From NCBI RefSeq assembly GCF_000426445.1, contig NZ_AUFJ01000016.1:1-64000 (forward strand): DNA of 64,000 bases, read 5' to 3'. Source of the DNA: Brevibacterium album DSM 18261. Its GTDB lineage: Bacteria; Actinomycetota; Actinomycetes; Actinomycetales; Brevibacteriaceae. The translations under genes were made by a program, and so were the position numbers. Shown one piece after another: positions 53,562-61,006 of this stretch (position 1 is its first letter; the number at the start of each line of letters is the position of its first letter). The notes under the pieces were generated by a model. The model searched no databases and had not been told where the DNA came from. It saw only the letters and a list, made by a program, of their open reading frames with translations.

Positions 53562-53717
53562 GGGCCAGGGATGCCTGCGGAACCGGAAGCGCTGAGTGAA
53601 GGATTGCTGAGCGCAGGTTCAGAACCGCTGAGCGCGGAGCGGCTCGGGAATGCTGCTTGTGGATCTGGAAGCGCGGGGGCCGCTGTCTGTGGGGCCCGGA
53701 AGCGCTGAGCGCGGGGT
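53562..53717. repeat. Intergenic region between convergent MATE and HNH genes with duplicated HNH end
   Basis: The 156-nt gap between the convergent genes contains direct repeats. CCGGAAGCGCTGAG occurs exactly at 53583-53596 and 53696-53709. GCTGAGCGCAGGTTCAGAAC (53606-53625) nearly equals the segment at 53704-53724, which spans the HNH stop codon. The region is thus partly made of copies of the HNH 3' end. Confidence 0.75.
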
Positions 53718-56700
53718 TCAGAACGGCGGGGGCGTGTCGTCGCTGAATCGGCTTCGACGACGCCGGGTCACTGCCGTCCTCCGCGTGGGCTCGGTGATGA
53801 CCGGCTGCTGTGCGGTGATCACGGGTGCCGCGGAATCCCCGGGCGCTCCGCCGGCCTGCTCCGTCGAACGGCTTCCCCCGGCGGTTCCAGTGCCGGGTGC
53901 GTGCGCCTGTGCAGTTCCGTCCGCGTGTCTGTCCGAATCTCCGTCTGCGGCACGAGCTGTGGCACGGGCGGACACGCAGCACTGCGCGGCGCACAGGGAG
54001 GACAGCGCCTGTGCGTACTCGCTGTGGGCGCGTTCGCGGCCCAGTCTCCGCCCTTCCTTCCGGTAAGCCGCTTCCGCTTCCCGGATCTGCGTGGCCTCGA
54101 GCTCTCGGAGCTTCGCGGTGCGGAAGGCCTCTCGCTGCCGCTTCGTCTCCCGTGCCCGCTCTCGCTCCCGCTCGTGGCGCAGAGCGGCCTCCTCCTCGCG
54201 GAGCAGCTCATCGATGTCATCTCTGCTGAGAGCGCTGATCTCCATGAGGAACGCGGCATACTCGGCCTCGCACCGAGGACATGCGGGGGCTTCTGCGTCG
54301 TTCGGAGCTCCGGCCTCCTCCTGCATCGGCATCTCCTGCACGTGGGGTCCAAACACGTGGGACCCAAGCATGTGGGACCCATGCTGGCGGGACTCCTCGG
54401 CGCGCATGCGCGCGAGCTCGGCGTCGAGGTCCGAGTGCGGGCATACGCCCGGCCGGGCGAGGAGACGCATGAACTCCTCCGGGGACTCCCATTCGCCTGC
54501 CTCTCGTTCTGCGGCCTCAGCGCGCAGTCGCAGATGGGCTTCACGCGTGCGTTCCCACCACGCGCGTTCGACCTGCGCGACCCGCTGTTCCCGCCGCCGG
54601 ACGGATTCGCCGATGCGTTCGAGGCGCAGGCTCTCATGATCGAGTGCCTCCCTGTCTCTGCTGATCCGCTGGAGGCTCTGCTCATGGGACCGCTGCGCAC
54701 CGGCGAGCCGGGAGCGCTCGATCCGCAGCGATTCGAGCTTGCCGGTGAGCCGTTCCTCGCGCCGCCCGAGCACGCGTGCCTCCTGCCGCGTGTGCCGGAG
54801 CGCCCGGTCCTCCGCGATTGCCGCTGCCCGTCGCATCGACTCCCGCCGCGCCTCATCGGCCTCCATCCGCGCGATCACCCGCGCTGCGAGCCGCGCTGCC
54901 TGCGAAGGGGTCGTCACTGCGGTGATGCCTCCCGCGGCGGGGAAATCATGCTCAGGGGAGCCCTGCACAGTGGAGCCACGCTCAGCGGAACCGCGACCAG
55001 GGGAGTCGTCATGACCAGGTGAGCCAAGGGATCGAGGCGTCTTCGAGTGCCCGGGCAGCATCACCGGAGGCACCTCACCGCTCACGGATGCTGCACCGTT
55101 CTCGGATGCTGCGCGGACACAGCTGTCCCCCGGCGGTGAAGATGCACATCTCAGCGCTCCACCTGCGTCGATGGGTGCGGCGATCACCGAGGCGGTGACG
55201 CCGAGGGGGAGTGACCAGACGATCTCATCCGCGCCCACGCGCTCCATCCTGATGATGCCGGCGGTCTTGAGCACATGGCATCTGCGGCACATCGGGTGGC
55301 CGTTCGAGGGATGGGTGGGGCCGCCTCTGGCCGGATCGCAGTGGTCGAAGGGCACGGCGTGCTCGAACTCCGCAGTCTGCGCCGGCGCCGTGCATCCGGG
55401 TGCCGTGCACGTCTGCCACTTGGTGTTGACCACTGTGCGCGTCGCGCGATCCGGGGCGTAGGTGCGCGAGGGCTCGTCGAGGACGGTCCCGCGGGCGGGG
55501 TCAGTGAGGATGCGATTCCACACGGTCGAACGGGCCGCGATCTCCCGCGCGAACTCCGCCGGCAGCGGAGAGGCGCCCGCGATCGCGCCGGGCCGGTCAT
55601 CGACGCGCAGCAGGGTCGTGACCGGGACCGTCACATTCACCGAGGCCTGCCGACGGAGCCATTCGCCGTCGGTGGGGCACAGGAGGCGCACATGGTGCCG
55701 CCGCACGCCGTCCTCCTCCAGCAGAGCCGTCGTGGTCTCGGGCAGAGCCCCCGAGAGGAGATCGAACATCAGCTGGCCGAAGCCCCGGCCGTCGAGTGCT
55801 GTCACATGCGCGGGATCGAACCCGCCGGGGTGCGCCGGTGAGCCGAACGGGGTCTGTGCGGCTGCCTCTCGGGCCGCATCGTCGCCGGCGGTCCCACCAT
55901 CAGCCTCTCCGGCAGCGTTTCCGGCGAGCTCGCACTGCAGCGAGCTGATCTGACTGCGCATGATCGCCCGCGCCATCCCGCGGGTGCGCTGGTAGAGGGC
56001 CTCCAGCAGGAGCAGCGGACCCTGCAGCGTGAGGGAGCCCGTGCCGTCGTCGTGCCGCTCGAGGACGACCCTGCGCTCGCGGCGCACCTGAGCGGGGGTG
56101 AGCGCAGCGCCGTCGAGGGCGGAGATGAACTTCTGGGCGGCGGAGAGATAGCGGTGGAGCGAGAGCTTCCTGTCGAGACCCACGACGAAGACGTCGAGCA
56201 GCTGCAGCTGTGCGAGCGACATCAGCCTGGTCTTGGGCAGCAGCCGACCGAGGCGGTTGTACGGCAGCGCGCCCTCGCTCACGGCCCGCAGGAGGTCCGG
56301 CATGCCGAGCAGGACGAGAACTGCCTCCGCACAGGCGGTGCGCTCCGTCTGCAGGGTGGAGCCGTGCGCGGCTGCGAGGCCCATGAGGTCCTCACGCGCG
56401 AAGAGCATGCGGAGGAAGCCCATGAGGCTCCCATCGCTCTGCCCCGGCAGGCTCGGGACGAACGCCGGAGCGACCGGGGCCGATGCGGGATCGACGGCTC
56501 CGGCCGCCGCGGCCAGCGGGGAGCCCGCGGGCGGCCATGCTGGAGGAGAGGCCGTGGGGAGCCCTGTCGGTGCGGCATCAGCATCGGCTCCCGGCGTGAG
56601 CTTCTCTCCCGCACAGGCATCCGGTTCTCCCACACGGGCGGTCGGTTCCATGATGCCCCGCGGCGAGGGGAAGGCCCCCACGGGTTCGAAGAGCAGGGAG

Positions 56701-57026
56701 AGCTCGTCCTCGCCCGCACTGGTGGAGAGGATCCGGGAGAGCGCGAACCGCGCACGCTCCTCCAGCTGATGCGCCCGCAGCCTGTCGCCTGCGCGGCTGC
56801 CCGCCGTCAGCTGTGCGAGCATCCTGCCCTGGCTGCGCTCCTCCGCGGCGAGGGGCTCCGCACCGGGCTCGCCATGCGCAGGCGGCACCGCGTGACCTTC
56901 GCCCCTCCTCTGCTCCAGTGAGGACAGCAGCTCCCGGAGGGAGTCGAGGAGCGGATCCGGGAGGGTCTGCGCATGCAGGAGCGCTCGGACCTCGTCGAGG
57001 GAGGCGGGGTGTCTGTGCGAGTCCAC
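53718..57026 (-). CDS. Giant DUF222-HNH endonuclease-like protein with coiled-coil extension
   Basis: A 1102-aa protein about twice the usual length of the DUF222-HNH family common in actinobacteria. An N-terminal Ala/Pro-rich spacer lies at about 100-185. Residues 190-490 look like DUF222 (LPKTRLMSLAQLQLLDVF, VVLERHDDGTGSLTLQGPL). Residues 540-595 are the HNH nuclease: CTAPGC, then FEHAVPFDHCDPARGGPTHP and HPMCRRCHVLK. From about 690 a long charged coiled-coil (RREERLTGKLESLRIERSRL) runs to 860, followed by a CPRC pair near 914 and more Glu/Arg-rich helix to 1010. Many family members are of uncertain activity. The GTG at 57026 has a GAGGAGG site. Degenerate coding repeats occur at 54339-54383 and around 54960-55020. 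Confidence 0.82.
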   Translation of the reverse strand: MDSHRHPASLDEVRALLHAQTLPDPLLDSLRELLSSLEQRRGEGHAVPPAHGEPGAEPLAAEERSQGRMLAQLTAGSRAGDRLRAHQLEERARFALSRILSTSAGEDELSLLFEPVGAFPSPRGIMEPTARVGEPDACAGEKLTPGADADAAPTGLPTASPPAWPPAGSPLAAAAGAVDPASAPVAPAFVPSLPGQSDGSLMGFLRMLFAREDLMGLAAAHGSTLQTERTACAEAVLVLLGMPDLLRAVSEGALPYNRLGRLLPKTRLMSLAQLQLLDVFVVGLDRKLSLHRYLSAAQKFISALDGAALTPAQVRRERRVVLERHDDGTGSLTLQGPLLLLEALYQRTRGMARAIMRSQISSLQCELAGNAAGEADGGTAGDDAAREAAAQTPFGSPAHPGGFDPAHVTALDGRGFGQLMFDLLSGALPETTTALLEEDGVRRHHVRLLCPTDGEWLRRQASVNVTVPVTTLLRVDDRPGAIAGASPLPAEFAREIAARSTVWNRILTDPARGTVLDEPSRTYAPDRATRTVVNTKWQTCTAPGCTAPAQTAEFEHAVPFDHCDPARGGPTHPSNGHPMCRRCHVLKTAGIIRMERVGADEIVWSLPLGVTASVIAAPIDAGGALRCASSPPGDSCVRAASENGAASVSGEVPPVMLPGHSKTPRSLGSPGHDDSPGRGSAERGSTVQGSPEHDFPAAGGITAVTTPSQAARLAARVIARMEADEARRESMRRAAAIAEDRALRHTRQEARVLGRREERLTGKLESLRIERSRLAGAQRSHEQSLQRISRDREALDHESLRLERIGESVRRREQRVAQVERAWWERTREAHLRLRAEAAEREAGEWESPEEFMRLLARPGVCPHSDLDAELARMRAEESRQHGSHMLGSHVFGPHVQEMPMQEEAGAPNDAEAPACPRCEAEYAAFLMEISALSRDDIDELLREEEAALRHERERERARETKRQREAFRTAKLRELEATQIREAEAAYRKEGRRLGRERAHSEYAQALSSLCAAQCCVSARATARAADGDSDRHADGTAQAHAPGTGTAGGSRSTEQAGGAPGDSAAPVITAQQPVITEPTRRTAVTRRRRSRFSDDTPPPF
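54339..54383 (-). repeat. Three 15-bp coding tandem repeats in the HNH gene
   Basis: CACGTGGGGTCCAAA, CACGTGGGACCCAAG and CATGTGGGACCCATG (plus-strand reading) lie head to tail at 54339, 54354 and 54369. On the minus strand they encode five-residue units of the GSHM-L, GSHV-F, GPHV type. Confidence 0.85.
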
Positions 57027-57343
57027 CGGGGCCTCCTCTCGGGCGGGTGTTCCGCCTGGGCTGATCCCGCGCAGCCTCGGCGATGCATATCAAGTTCAGA
57101 TGAGACGAACGGAATCGTATGCAAGCTCTATTGCACCCGCGAATGAGTCGAGGTCAAGAGAATCGAAGGAATGTTCGAACCGAAGCCCGGTCCGCTCGTC
57201 GCGCTCGCGGCTTGAGGTCGCGCAGGGCCCGCACCCCCCGGATGCAGGAAGGCGGTTGAGTCGTCATTCTCGTCTCGCGGTCGCGCGGGGCTCACACTGC
57301 AGTCGGCGGTGCACGCGCCGGAGGAGTCGGAGAGAATACACGC
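57027..57343. other. Divergent intergenic region of the HNH and GNAT genes
   Basis: About 317 nt with no supported gene. The part 57085-57180 is the least GC-rich stretch of this end of the window. On the minus strand TTGACC (57152-57157) and TGCAAT (57130-57135) are 16 nt apart and form a plausible promoter for the HNH gene with a leader of about 97 nt. GTTCGAAC at 57173-57180 is a perfect 8-nt palindrome. The right end carries the GNAT -10 box. Confidence 0.45.
57332..57337 (+). promoter_or_regulatory. -10 box of the GNAT gene (leaderless layout)
   Basis: GAGAAT in GGAGAGAATACACGC ends 6 nt before the ATG at 57344. No usable ribosome-binding site intervenes. Confidence 0.45.
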
Positions 57344-57832
57344 ATGAAGCTTCTTCCCATACCTTCGGAGGAGTCGGCCGAAGCGACCCTTCTGCCCTTC
57401 CTCGCACAGGTCGTGAACTGGTCCATCGACGCGAGGCCGCTCGGGGACGAGGAGATCCTCGCCGATGAGACGCTCTCGGGCTACATCCGCGGCTGGGGCC
57501 GCTCGGGGGACATGGGCGTGTTCGCCGTCGACGATGACGGTGCACCCCTCGGCGCCGCCTGGGTCCGGATGCCCGCGGAGGACTGGCGCGGTCGCGGCTG
57601 GGCGGCGGACACGATCCCCGAACTCCTCATCGCCGTGGCCCCGGACGCACAGGGGGAGGGGGTGGGCACCCATCTCCTCCGGGCCGTGTTCGATCTGCTC
57701 CGCCTCGCCGGGCGGGGCAGCGTCAGCCTCGCGGTCAGCGAGCAGAACACGGCGGGCGAGTTCTTCGCGGCCAACGGCTTCACGATCGCCGGGCGCAACG
57801 AGGACTCCGACGTTCTCCTGCGCAGCCTCTGA
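57344..57832 (+). CDS. GNAT-family N-acetyltransferase
   Basis: A 162-aa acetyltransferase. The acetyl-CoA pyrophosphate loop is LLIAVAPDAQGEGVGTHLLRAV (Gln-x-x-Gly-x-Gly pattern QGEGVG), preceded by the strand GAAWVRMPAEDWRG and followed by LAVSEQNTAGEFFAANGFTI. The N-terminal WSIDARPLGDEEILAD with a conserved Asp/Glu run is common in an actinobacterial GNAT subgroup of unknown substrate. Stands alone, probably leaderless. Confidence 0.86.
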   Translation: MKLLPIPSEESAEATLLPFLAQVVNWSIDARPLGDEEILADETLSGYIRGWGRSGDMGVFAVDDDGAPLGAAWVRMPAEDWRGRGWAADTIPELLIAVAPDAQGEGVGTHLLRAVFDLLRLAGRGSVSLAVSEQNTAGEFFAANGFTIAGRNEDSDVLLRSL

Positions 57833-57885
57833 GCGCGCCGCTCACATGTGCTCGGCTGCGGGCCTGCCGCAGGGTCGGCGCACGA

Positions 57886-57909
57886 GCCCGCGTGCGGGCG
57901 CGCTAGGCT
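57886..57909 (+). promoter_or_regulatory. Hairpin and -10 box between GNAT and thioesterase genes
   Basis: GCCCG-CGTG-CGGGC at 57886-57899 can terminate the GNAT transcript. Directly behind it TAGGCT (57904-57909) is a -10 motif for the thioesterase operon, with a leader of about 135 nt to the ATG at 58050. Within the leader the unit GTGTGCGCCG occurs twice. No ORF with support lies in between. Confidence 0.4.
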
Positions 57910-58049
57910 CGGATTCGCCGAGGTGTGCGCCGAGTGTGCGCCGCATCTCCCCGTGACCACCCTGCTCGGGCGCGGCGTGATCGCCCGGGACCGCTCGCCG
58001 GGGCCGCATCTCCTGCGAGACTGCCCCGCCCGCACGATTCGGAGGATCG

Positions 58050-58967
58050 ATGGTGCACCCGTTCGACGAGATGACCGCGCTGGCCGAGGTCGAAGCCGGC
58101 ATCGCCGGCGCCCCGGCAGTCGCGGCGGCCGGCTCTGCCACGGCCGCTGACGCCGCCCCTGCTGCTCCAGACGCCGCCTCGGTCACAGCTCCCGCCTCCC
58201 CCAGGTCCGTGACCGCGCGCACCCATCCCGCCTGGGCGAACATGGTGGGGCCGTTCGGCGGGGCGACGGCTGCGCAGGTGCTCGCGGCGCTCATGTCCGA
58301 TCCCCGCGCGCAGGGCCGTCCCGCCGCGCTGACCCTGAACTACACGACTGCCCTCGCCGACGGCGAGATGCGCATCGTCTGCGAGCCCGTCCGCACCAAC
58401 CGGTCGAACCAGCACTGGACGATCCGCGTGGAGCAGGGCGGGCACATCGCGCTCACGGGCACGGCGCTCTTCGCCTCGGACAGGGAGACGTTCTCCGACA
58501 CCGAGGCCGTCACCCCCGATGCGGGCGCCCCCGCCGACCACGAGTCCGTGAGCCGTGAGGATGCGCCGCTCCGCTGGCTGCAGAACTACGAGTTCCGCTA
58601 TGTGAGGGGCCTTCCGCCGATGGACCCCCGCGGCGCGGTGCCCGCGGACAGCTCGGAGAGCCTCGTGTGGTTCCGCCAGGTGCCCGCTCGCGGCTGGGAC
58701 TATCCCTCGCTGGCCGCGGCCGCCGATGTCTTCTATCCCCGCGTCTTCGCCCGGACCGGAGGGTTCTCGCCCGCCGGCACCATCAGCTTCACCGTCTACT
58801 TCCACGCGGACCCGGCCGAACTCGCCGGCCAGGGCGAGTTCCTGCTGGGACAGGCCCAGGCCTCCCGCATGCACAGCGGGCTCTTCGATCAGGTCGCGCA
58901 CGTCTGGGGCGAGACGGGCGATCTGCTGGCCACCACGACGCAGCTCGTCTACTTCAAGACCCGGTGA
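58050..58967 (+). CDS. TesB-like acyl-CoA thioesterase (double hotdog)
   Basis: A 305-aa protein with the two-hotdog layout of thioesterase-like proteins. After an Ala-rich insert (residues 20-45) come HPAWANMVGPFGGATAAQVL, RPAALTLNYTTALADG and VRTNRSNQHWTIRVEQGG. The second half has WFRQVPARGWDYPSLAAAAD and TISFTVYFHADPAELAG, ending FLLGQAQASRMHSGLFDQVA. It probably hydrolyses acyl-CoA esters. The ATG follows GGAGG at spacing 4. The stop overlaps the GTG proposed for the ABC transporter gene downstream, so they may be coupled. Confidence 0.85.
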   Translation: MVHPFDEMTALAEVEAGIAGAPAVAAAGSATAADAAPAAPDAASVTAPASPRSVTARTHPAWANMVGPFGGATAAQVLAALMSDPRAQGRPAALTLNYTTALADGEMRIVCEPVRTNRSNQHWTIRVEQGGHIALTGTALFASDRETFSDTEAVTPDAGAPADHESVSREDAPLRWLQNYEFRYVRGLPPMDPRGAVPADSSESLVWFRQVPARGWDYPSLAAAADVFYPRVFARTGGFSPAGTISFTVYFHADPAELAGQGEFLLGQAQASRMHSGLFDQVAHVWGETGDLLATTTQLVYFKTR

Positions 58968-61006
58968 GAGCGGTCCCGCACCCATCGGCCGCCAGCGCGC
59001 ACGGAGGCGACAGTCCCCCGGGGCGCGAAGGCTCCCCGGGAAGTGGTGGCTCCCGCGTGCGAGACAGAGAGCCCCGCGAGCGAGACGGCCACGGGGCCCA
59101 TCCCGGCGCGACCGCGCCCCTCGACGACCGTGTGCGGGAAGCCGCTCCTCGCTGGGTGCTGTTGGTCTCGGCCGGGCTCGGCTGGGTGCAGGCGGCCTCG
59201 GCGGCGGTGCTGTTCGCCCTCGTCGGCTCCCTGCTCTCGACAGCTCTGCCCTCGCCGGCGGCGGGTGAGGCCGCCGGTGCCGGTTTCGCGCAGCTTCCCT
59301 CGGGCCCCGGCCCGGGGTGGTGGACCGCCGCACTCACCTGCGCAGCGGTCTCGGCCGGGTGCACCGGTCTGAGCGCGTGGTTCACCCAGTGGGCGTCCTC
59401 CGAGGCCGAGCGCCGTCTCCGCGCACAGGTCGTCTCCGCCGTGTTCCGCGGGGGTGCGGTGCACGCCTCCGCCCAGGCCGGGCGCCTGCTCTCGACCGCC
59501 GGAGCGGCTGTGGAGAAGGCCGCGCAGTACCGGGCCTCCTTCCTCGGCCCCATCACGGCCTCGCTCACGACGCCGCTGCTCGTGCTCGCACTCATGGCGC
59601 TCCTCGTGGACCCCCTCATCGCCGGTGTGCTGGCGCTGCTGATCCTCCTGGTGCCCGTGCTCATCGGCGGATTCCGGCGCGCAGTCAGACCCGTGGGCGG
59701 GCGCTATCGCCGCTCGCAGGCCCGGCTCACGGCCGCCTTCCTCGATGCGCTCCAGGCGCTCGAGACGCTCGTCCACGCGCGTGCCGCGGAGCGTCAGGCG
59801 GCATGGCTCGCCCGCCGGGGAGAGGAGCACCGCACCTCCCTCATGCGCCTGCTGGCGGCCAACCAGCTGCTCATCCTCGTCGTCGATGCGGCGTTCTCGC
59901 TCACCGTCGTCGTCGCCGCCGCGGTCCTCGCCGCGACCCGGACGGCCGCCGGTGAGATCGACCTGGGGCAGGCTATGGCCGTCGTGCTCATGAGCACGCT
60001 CGTGATCGGCCCCGTAGACGTCGTGGGGCAGTTCTTCTACATCGGGATCGCGGGACGTGCGAGCCAGTCGCAGATCAGCGCCCTGCTCACCTCCGCCGAT
60101 GACGCAGCCGGACGGGGCGAGGCGCATCCCGAGGCGCGGGCTCAGCTGCGCTCGGAGGAGCATGAGCCCGCCGTCCTCCGCCTCGACGGCGTCACCGCCG
60201 GGTGGGCGGGCGGCCCCGATGTCCTGCGCGACTTCTCGCTCACGGTGCGGCGCGGGGAGCGGGTGGTGCTCGTGGGTCCCAGCGGTTCCGGGAAGTCCAC
60301 TGCGGCAGCCGTGCTGCAGGGACACCTGCGTCCGCGCTCCGGACGCGCGGAGGTGGACGGGATCGAGGTGGGGCCGGGCGCCTCGGCCGCGGATCTCGCG
60401 AGGGCCCGCGCTCGGCTGGCCGTCGTCGAGCAGCGGGCGTTCCTCTTCCTCGGCAGCATCCGGGACAACCTCCGCATCGCGGCCCCGGCGTCAGCGGACG
60501 ATGCCGCGCTCTCTCCTGCCGATGATTCCGTGCTCTGGGACGCCCTCGGGCGCGCCGGTCTCCGTGCCGATGTCGAGGCGATGCCGCTGGGCCTCGACAC
60601 GCCGGTGGGAGAGCAGGGCGCACTGCTCTCAGGCGGCCAGGCCCAGCGTCTCGCGATCGCGAGGGCCTGGCTCTCCGAGGCGCCGATCCTGCTCCTCGAC
60701 GAACCCACGAGCCAGGTGGACCTCGCCGCCGAGGCCGCCCTCCTCGCCGCCCTCGACTCCCTCGCCGCGGACCGCACGGTCCTCATGATCGCCCACCGGC
60801 CGGGGGCGATCCTCGCCGCGGACAGAGTCGTGCGCCTCGAGGCCGTTCGCGCGGGATCGGACGGCACCGGGCCGGGCGGGACACGGTGCGATCGGACAGG
60901 CCCGGACGACACGGACTCAGACACGAGAGACTCAGGCGCGAGAGACGCGGACGAGGCGGGCACACCGCCGCACGGGGAGCGGAGAGGACGGGGGAGCCGC
61001 GGATGA
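58964..61006 (+). CDS. CydD-like ABC transporter permease/ATPase half
   Basis: A 680-aa fused ABC exporter subunit. A low-complexity N-terminus of about 55 residues precedes six hydrophobic segments (APRWVLLVSAGLGWVQAASA; LVLALMALLVDPLIAGVLAL). The ATPase domain has Walker A VLVGPSGSGKSTAAAVLQGH, signature LLSGGQAQRLAIARAW, Walker B PILLLDEPTSQVD and the switch His MIAHRP. Layout and pairing with the next gene resemble CydD of the cysteine/glutathione exporter needed for cytochrome bd assembly, but no cydAB is in the window. The GTG at 58964 overlaps the thioesterase stop; it has no clear ribosome-binding site and a later start is possible. A charged Asp/Thr-rich tail ends the protein. Confidence 0.8.
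   Translation: MRAVPHPSAASAHGGDSPPGREGSPGSGGSRVRDREPRERDGHGAHPGATAPLDDRVREAAPRWVLLVSAGLGWVQAASAAVLFALVGSLLSTALPSPAAGEAAGAGFAQLPSGPGPGWWTAALTCAAVSAGCTGLSAWFTQWASSEAERRLRAQVVSAVFRGGAVHASAQAGRLLSTAGAAVEKAAQYRASFLGPITASLTTPLLVLALMALLVDPLIAGVLALLILLVPVLIGGFRRAVRPVGGRYRRSQARLTAAFLDALQALETLVHARAAERQAAWLARRGEEHRTSLMRLLAANQLLILVVDAAFSLTVVVAAAVLAATRTAAGEIDLGQAMAVVLMSTLVIGPVDVVGQFFYIGIAGRASQSQISALLTSADDAAGRGEAHPEARAQLRSEEHEPAVLRLDGVTAGWAGGPDVLRDFSLTVRRGERVVLVGPSGSGKSTAAAVLQGHLRPRSGRAEVDGIEVGPGASAADLARARARLAVVEQRAFLFLGSIRDNLRIAAPASADDAALSPADDSVLWDALGRAGLRADVEAMPLGLDTPVGEQGALLSGGQAQRLAIARAWLSEAPILLLDEPTSQVDLAAEAALLAALDSLAADRTVLMIAHRPGAILAADRVVRLEAVRAGSDGTGPGGTRCDRTGPDDTDSDTRDSGARDADEAGTPPHGERRGRGSRG

Noticed and set aside
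57173..57180. Possible LexA (SOS) box around GTTCGAAC
   Set aside because: The actinobacterial box needs CGAAC and GTTCG half-sites in that order separated by about four bases; here they are in the opposite arrangement, giving just a short palindrome.
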